Shown: piece by piece, positions 7,484 through 10,750 of the stretch
How the letters are laid out: each line of letters opens with the position of its first letter
Numbering within the stretch: position 1 is the stretch's first letter
DNA from: Prevotella sp.
GTDB lineage: Bacteria; Bacteroidota; Bacteroidia; Bacteroidales; Bacteroidaceae
Length of the DNA: 10,750 nucleotides
Reading direction: 5' to 3'
Assembly (NCBI GenBank): GCA_021203915.1
Contig: JAJQAI010000189.1
Span: 1-10,750 of the forward strand
Notes under the pieces: model-generated
Database searches by the model: none
What the model saw: the letters and a program-made list of their open reading frames with translations, nothing else
What the model was told of the DNA's origin: nothing
Program-made: the position numbers and the translations under genes

Positions 7484-7561
7484 CGAGAGAATAAAGTTAG
7501 TGAAAACTTAGAAATAAAGAAGGACTTCCTAAGTTTTAAGGAAATCCTTATTTATTCTTGA
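7484..7561 (+). pseudogene. Second, diverged copy of the thrC 3' end
   Basis: Twenty-five codons plus TGA read as a ThrC C-terminus: LEIKKDFLSFKEILIYS against IEINKDFLSFKEILMNS in the intact gene, 13 of 17 residues the same, and an RENKVSEN stretch matching RGKKQS before it. The frame is closed by a stop a few codons upstream, so it has no start and is not expressed as protein. Its last codons carry the same terminator hairpin. The amino-acid changes without frame damage suggest sequence that came from a once functional, related thrC rather than from random decay. Confidence 0.8.
7520..7549. terminator. Bidirectional hairpin between the thrC remnant and omp (copy 2)
   Basis: Arms 7520-7530 and 7539-7549 pair over 11 positions with one C/A mismatch around an 8-nt loop. 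On the minus strand it lies 17 nt past the outer membrane protein stop and is followed by a T-rich tail (TTCTTTATTTC), a good intrinsic terminator for that gene. On the plus strand it is also followed by T-rich sequence, so it can back up the copy-1 hairpin for the thr operon. Confidence 0.65.
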
Positions 7562-7566
7562 ACTTT

Positions 7567-10500
7567 TTAAAATGGTCTTCCACCGCCTGGGCCTCCAAAG
7601 CCACCACCTGGGCCTCCAAAGCCACCACCACGGCCGCCTGGACCTCCGCCACCGGGTCTCATTCCATCAGGAGGTGGACCCTCGGGACCTCCTTCACCTG
7701 GGCCTCTACGTCCAAAAAGTTCTCGGCGAGCATCTTTTCCACCAAATATATTAAGGCGATACACTACGTGAAGCATGCCATAGCACGTAATACTATTATA
7801 TTTAGTATCATTTCTTTGCATAGCATTAATCGTGCGACTAAAATTACTTTGGTTATGGAGTATATCGTAGAACTGAACAGAAATGGTTAAAGGTTTACCT
7901 TTAAGGAAGCCTTGACTTAGCTGAGCATTCCATATTAGTTCATTGGTGTTCATAGAATTATCACTATAACCTCTTCGAGAGTTCTCGTGAATATCTGTCG
8001 AGAGACTTGTCCCCCATGGAAGAGTGAAATTAAATGTTGGTCCATAGGCAAATTGCCAAGTATCAAGATTACTTTGGCTCTGAAGCAGGTTTCGTGAATG
8101 TGTATAGGTAAGCGATCCATCCAAAGTCACTTCAAACCAGCTATTGCGGTAACTTAAACTGAGCTGTTCACTTACAGATGTAGTTCTCGTAGTATTTTTT
8201 TGGGAAGTAGAACTATTATCAAGTGCTAGATAGCCGACATAATTATTGTAACTTGCATTGGTGAAAGTACTAACATTCCAACATGCCAAAGTATCAAGAG
8301 CCGAATTGAACATAAGACCACCAGAAATGTCCCAATTTCCATTTATATTTTCAGGACGTGTTGTGCGACCACCTGTAACTTCATCATAAGTAACCATATT
8401 ACTTATGCTATTTTGTGTGGTACTAAAGTTTAGGAAAGTCATTATAGACTTTTGGTGATTCTGAATGTAATTATTGTAGAACACCCTTAAGTTATGAGTA
8501 AAGGATGGCTTTAGCCCAGGATTACCCTGTGTAATGTTTAGTGGGTCGCTATCGTCGGTGATGTCTAGCAGATCGCTCATAGAAGGCTGGGATGTGGTAC
8601 CTTTATAGTTAACTCTTAGGTTGCTAATTTTCGAGAATCTAAACCTAAAGTCAAGTGTTGGTGCTACGTTTACAACATTTCTAACCGTATCGGTGTTAAC
8701 GCCTTGATATTTTTGGACAAAACGAGTCTTTTGTGGTTGCACCATAGCTCCAATATTAAGAGTATATTTTTGTCTTATCACTCTTAACATCAGTTGTATA
8801 TCATGGATGTAATTCTTATACTCAGAAAAACGGCTAAGATCATCGTCAAGATAGTCTTCCAAAGGGTATGGTAAAAGAGAGAAATAATTATTCCAATCAC
8901 GATAACGGGGGTTTATACCACTAAAGAAACCTTCTCCTAGGTCACTAAAGTCATATGTTGTTCTATCGCTCTTACTATACTTATATGTAAATTTATAACT
9001 AAACTGCAGGAATACAGCTCTAAAAATCGGCTCGCTATAGGTTGCTTGAATAGAATAACTCCAATTTTTTGTAGGGGTATAATTATAACGATTAGTTTGA
9101 TATATTGAGTCAGTTCCTAAAGTATTCATTATCTGATAAAGATGAACATCTGATAGAGAAAGGCTTTTTCCATCAGAGTCCCCATAACTTACATCACCAC
9201 GAATTGTGGCATTACGTCCTTTAGTGCCAAACTTACGATTGATTTGAAGCATAGCATTAAATGAAGTATTTTCTGTATATGAGATGGAGTTATCACTCTT
9301 GGTGTTAACCATAAGTGAGTCACTAGCTAACTGATTAATTGAGGAAGAAGATAGTGGGTCTGAAACATATAGATAAGGATCATCATTATAGGATGCACTA
9401 GAGGATGTTGAACGACTATCTTGCCGAGAAAAAGTAAAATTCGGACGGAACATTATATTGGTCATAGAGTCCGGTTTCCATTCAAGTCTTAAGCGTGCAT
9501 CCCAACTATCTGAACGATTATAACTTTGAGAAAGGCTATTAGAAAAGGCTCCTGTTTGACTAACAAAATTCTCTGTTGATTGTTCTTGTCTTACATCGCC
9601 ATCGGAGTGATTCCAACGCAGGCTTCCATCTAATTTGAGCTTGTTGCCATCATCGTAATTGAGGTTGGCACCTATCATCTTTGTTGCATTTAGGCCTTGA
9701 TTGCCACCACCAAATCTACCTCCACCGCCACCACCGGGGAACCCCCTATCATTGGTGTTATTGGCGTTACCAACAAGTATCACCTTAGTCTTATCTTTGA
9801 AAAGACCGGCCATAAGACGCTCAGCATAACGGCTATGAGTACCTATAGCAAGGTCTACATTCCCTAAGAATCCCTTATTCATGCCCTCCTTTATACCAAA
9901 GTCAAGGACGGTTTGTTCTTCTCCATCATCAATACCGGTTATCTTAGCTAAATCACTTTTTTCATCGTAAGCCTTAACTTTCTCTATAATAGAGGTCGGT
10001 AAGTTCTTCATAGCCGTTTTTGTATCACCGGTCATAAATTCCTTACCATCAACTAATATCTTCTTAACGTCTTTACCATTAATCTTGATATTACCCTCAT
10101 CATCGACTTGAGCACCAGGTAGCTTTTTTACCAATTCCTCAACAACAGAGCCCTCGGGAGTTCTATAGGCAGCAGCATTATAAACGAACGTATCTTCTTG
10201 AACCACAACTTTTGCAGCCTGTCCTACAACTGTGGCCTCTTTAAGCATTATGTCGCTACCATTAAGTGTTATTTTACCTAGTGCAACATCTTCTGAGGAT
10301 GTAACCTTGATTTTTTTTATTAAAGTCTTATAGCCAACACCAGTGAACTTTAGAAGATAAGAGCCATTACTTGGCGCATGAATAGAAAAATCTCCTGTTT
10401 CATTACTTAAGGTTCCGTCTATATATGTACTGTCGGGTTTAAGTAGTTGAACAGTTATCTGAATGGCAGCATCCTTGGTGTCACGATCAATGAGGTATCC

Positions 10501-10578
10501 ATATATCCTAGCTTCTTGAGCTTTTGTAAGACTACATAAAAACGCTAAGAAGCAAAAAAGAAGCGTTCGTTTAAACAT
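7567..10578 (-). CDS. TonB-receptor-like outer membrane beta-barrel protein with glycine-rich C-terminal tail
   Basis: A 1003-residue protein of the outer membrane. Residues 1-20 form a signal peptide (MFKRTLLFCFLAFLCSLTKA, cleavage likely before Gln21). A carboxypeptidase-regulatory-like beta-sandwich follows (about 22-105, with the GYLIDRDTKDAAIQITV and TGDFSIHAPSNGSYLLKFTGVGYKT segments), then a plug-like region (about 110-230; EELVKKLPGAQVDDEGNIKINGKDVKKILVDGKEF). The rest to about 950 is rich in alternating aromatic and polar strands typical of a barrel of the outer-membrane beta-barrel 3 / TonB-dependent receptor group. A loop near 281-292 is glycine-rich (PGGGGGGRFGGG), and residues 958-1003 are a Gly/Pro tail ending in Phe. 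No SusD-like partner adjoins it, so a glycan-uptake role is not supported; the transported substrate is unknown. The start at 10578 gives a proper signal peptide. A broken paralogous 3' end lies at 7249-7374. Confidence 0.88.
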   Translation of the reverse strand: MFKRTLLFCFLAFLCSLTKAQEARIYGYLIDRDTKDAAIQITVQLLKPDSTYIDGTLSNETGDFSIHAPSNGSYLLKFTGVGYKTLIKKIKVTSSEDVALGKITLNGSDIMLKEATVVGQAAKVVVQEDTFVYNAAAYRTPEGSVVEELVKKLPGAQVDDEGNIKINGKDVKKILVDGKEFMTGDTKTAMKNLPTSIIEKVKAYDEKSDLAKITGIDDGEEQTVLDFGIKEGMNKGFLGNVDLAIGTHSRYAERLMAGLFKDKTKVILVGNANNTNDRGFPGGGGGGRFGGGNQGLNATKMIGANLNYDDGNKLKLDGSLRWNHSDGDVRQEQSTENFVSQTGAFSNSLSQSYNRSDSWDARLRLEWKPDSMTNIMFRPNFTFSRQDSRSTSSSASYNDDPYLYVSDPLSSSSINQLASDSLMVNTKSDNSISYTENTSFNAMLQINRKFGTKGRNATIRGDVSYGDSDGKSLSLSDVHLYQIMNTLGTDSIYQTNRYNYTPTKNWSYSIQATYSEPIFRAVFLQFSYKFTYKYSKSDRTTYDFSDLGEGFFSGINPRYRDWNNYFSLLPYPLEDYLDDDLSRFSEYKNYIHDIQLMLRVIRQKYTLNIGAMVQPQKTRFVQKYQGVNTDTVRNVVNVAPTLDFRFRFSKISNLRVNYKGTTSQPSMSDLLDITDDSDPLNITQGNPGLKPSFTHNLRVFYNNYIQNHQKSIMTFLNFSTTQNSISNMVTYDEVTGGRTTRPENINGNWDISGGLMFNSALDTLACWNVSTFTNASYNNYVGYLALDNSSTSQKNTTRTTSVSEQLSLSYRNSWFEVTLDGSLTYTHSRNLLQSQSNLDTWQFAYGPTFNFTLPWGTSLSTDIHENSRRGYSDNSMNTNELIWNAQLSQGFLKGKPLTISVQFYDILHNQSNFSRTINAMQRNDTKYNSITCYGMLHVVYRLNIFGGKDARRELFGRRGPGEGGPEGPPPDGMRPGGGGPGGRGGGFGGPGGGFGGPGGGRPF
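7586..7627 (-). repeat. Two perfect 21-bp tandem repeats in the omp glycine-rich tail
   Basis: The 21-bp unit at 7586-7606 is repeated exactly at 7607-7627 and encodes GGFGGPG-like heptads near residues 984-998 of the outer membrane protein. Imperfect related units continue to about 7660. The unit length is a multiple of three, so copy-number change would lengthen or shorten the tail without breaking the frame. The remnant omp end at 7249 lacks these units. Confidence 0.85.
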
Positions 10579-10609
10579 CTATATTGTTTGGATTTCTTTT
10601 TCTTAGACG

Positions 10610-10617
10610 CGAAGGTA
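10610..10617 (-). promoter_or_regulatory. Possible -7 element of the outer membrane protein gene
   Basis: TACCTTCG on the minus strand matches the Bacteroidota -7 element TAnnTTTG at all but one fixed base, and lies about 31 nt upstream of the ATG at 10578. No convincing TTTG -33 element is found 19-21 nt upstream of it, so this is a weak candidate. Confidence 0.3.
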
Positions 10618-10703
10618 ATATTTAAAGTTTAATTTTTTGCCCTTAAAAGAGTCATAATTCACTTATTTATCGATAATATAAAGAGATAGCCAAATTATTA
10701 ATG

Positions 10704-10737
10704 TTTTTTAGCAATTTGCCATTAAATTACTAAAAAA
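10704..10737. terminator. AT-rich inverted repeat, possible bidirectional terminator
   Basis: Arms of 14 nt (10704-10717 and 10724-10737) are complementary with one mismatch around a 6-nt loop. Each arm ends in a six-base A or T run, so either strand's transcript would have a hairpin with a U-tract in its stem. It sits 126 bp upstream of the outer membrane protein gene and could end transcription from a gene beyond the window edge. An operator role is equally possible. No gene is seen between 10579 and 10750. Confidence 0.4.
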
Positions 10738-10750
10738 GCCACATTTATTT

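Larger units (their letters stand above)
7173..7761. repeat. Imperfect tandem duplication of the thrC/omp convergent junction
   Basis: Copy 1 (7173-7374) and copy 2 (7484-7761) have the same architecture: thrC 3' end, shared terminator hairpin, stop codon, then the 3' end of an outer membrane protein gene on the opposite strand. The best match is 7203-7234 against 7520-7551 (32 identical bases); similarity continues past both stop codons into the omp ends. The copies differ by substitutions and by the length of the glycine-rich omp tail (30 against 53 residues from the shared RRELFG motif). About 110 bp of unrelated sequence separates them. Confidence 0.85.

Noticed and set aside
7558..7890. 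Plus-strand open frame with Trp/Ala/Ser/Thr-rich repeats opposite the omp 3' end
   Set aside because: It is the antisense of the glycine-rich GGx repeat codons. Repetitive GC-rich codons keep the opposite strand open; there is no family resemblance and no promoter.
7567..10578. SusC-type glycan importer
   Set aside because: No adjacent SusD-like gene or glycoside hydrolase is present, and the barrel is closer to the general outer-membrane beta-barrel group than to classical SusC.

Overview
The window looks like chromosomal DNA from a member of the Bacteroidota, probably Bacteroidales. The evidence is the AT-rich composition, the lack of Shine-Dalgarno sequences in front of otherwise clear genes, two promoters of the Bacteroides TTTG / TAnnTTTG type, the gene order thrA - apgM-like - thrC, and a TonB-receptor-like outer membrane protein with an N-terminal carboxypeptidase-regulatory-like domain. 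I see no rRNA, tRNA, CRISPR array, insertion sequence or phage gene. Positions 1-67 hold only AT-rich upstream DNA.

Layout. A small hotdog-fold thioesterase (68-460, +) converges with, and overlaps by 8 nt, a 523-residue FAD-dependent oxidoreductase of the COG2509 type (453-2024, -). A divergent intergenic region follows (2025-2236). It holds a consensus promoter for the oxidoreductase, almost touching its start codon, and a near-consensus promoter for the threonine operon. The operon comprises bifunctional aspartokinase/homoserine dehydrogenase (2237-4672), an alkaline-phosphatase-superfamily protein of the archaeal phosphoglycerate mutase type, proposed to act as homoserine kinase (4691-5935), and threonine synthase (5943-7244). 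Together these would cover the steps from aspartate to threonine except aspartate-semialdehyde dehydrogenase, which is not in the window. No classical GHMP-family ThrB is present here.

The stretch 7245-7566 lies between thrC and the convergent outer membrane protein gene (7567-10578, -). It contains no intact gene but is the most informative part of the window. It holds a decayed copy of the outer membrane protein gene's 3' end (7249-7374, -), about 110 bp of unassigned AT-rich DNA, and a second, diverged copy of the thrC 3' end (7484-7561, +). The thrC/omp convergent junction is therefore present twice in tandem, each time with the same terminator hairpin built into the last codons of thrC. 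This is a duplication or recombination scar. Downstream of 10578 there is a weak promoter candidate and a strong AT hairpin (10704-10737), with no gene visible to the window end.

The rest is ordinary metabolism and envelope biology. I did not find a defence system, mobile element or other obviously new multi-gene system.
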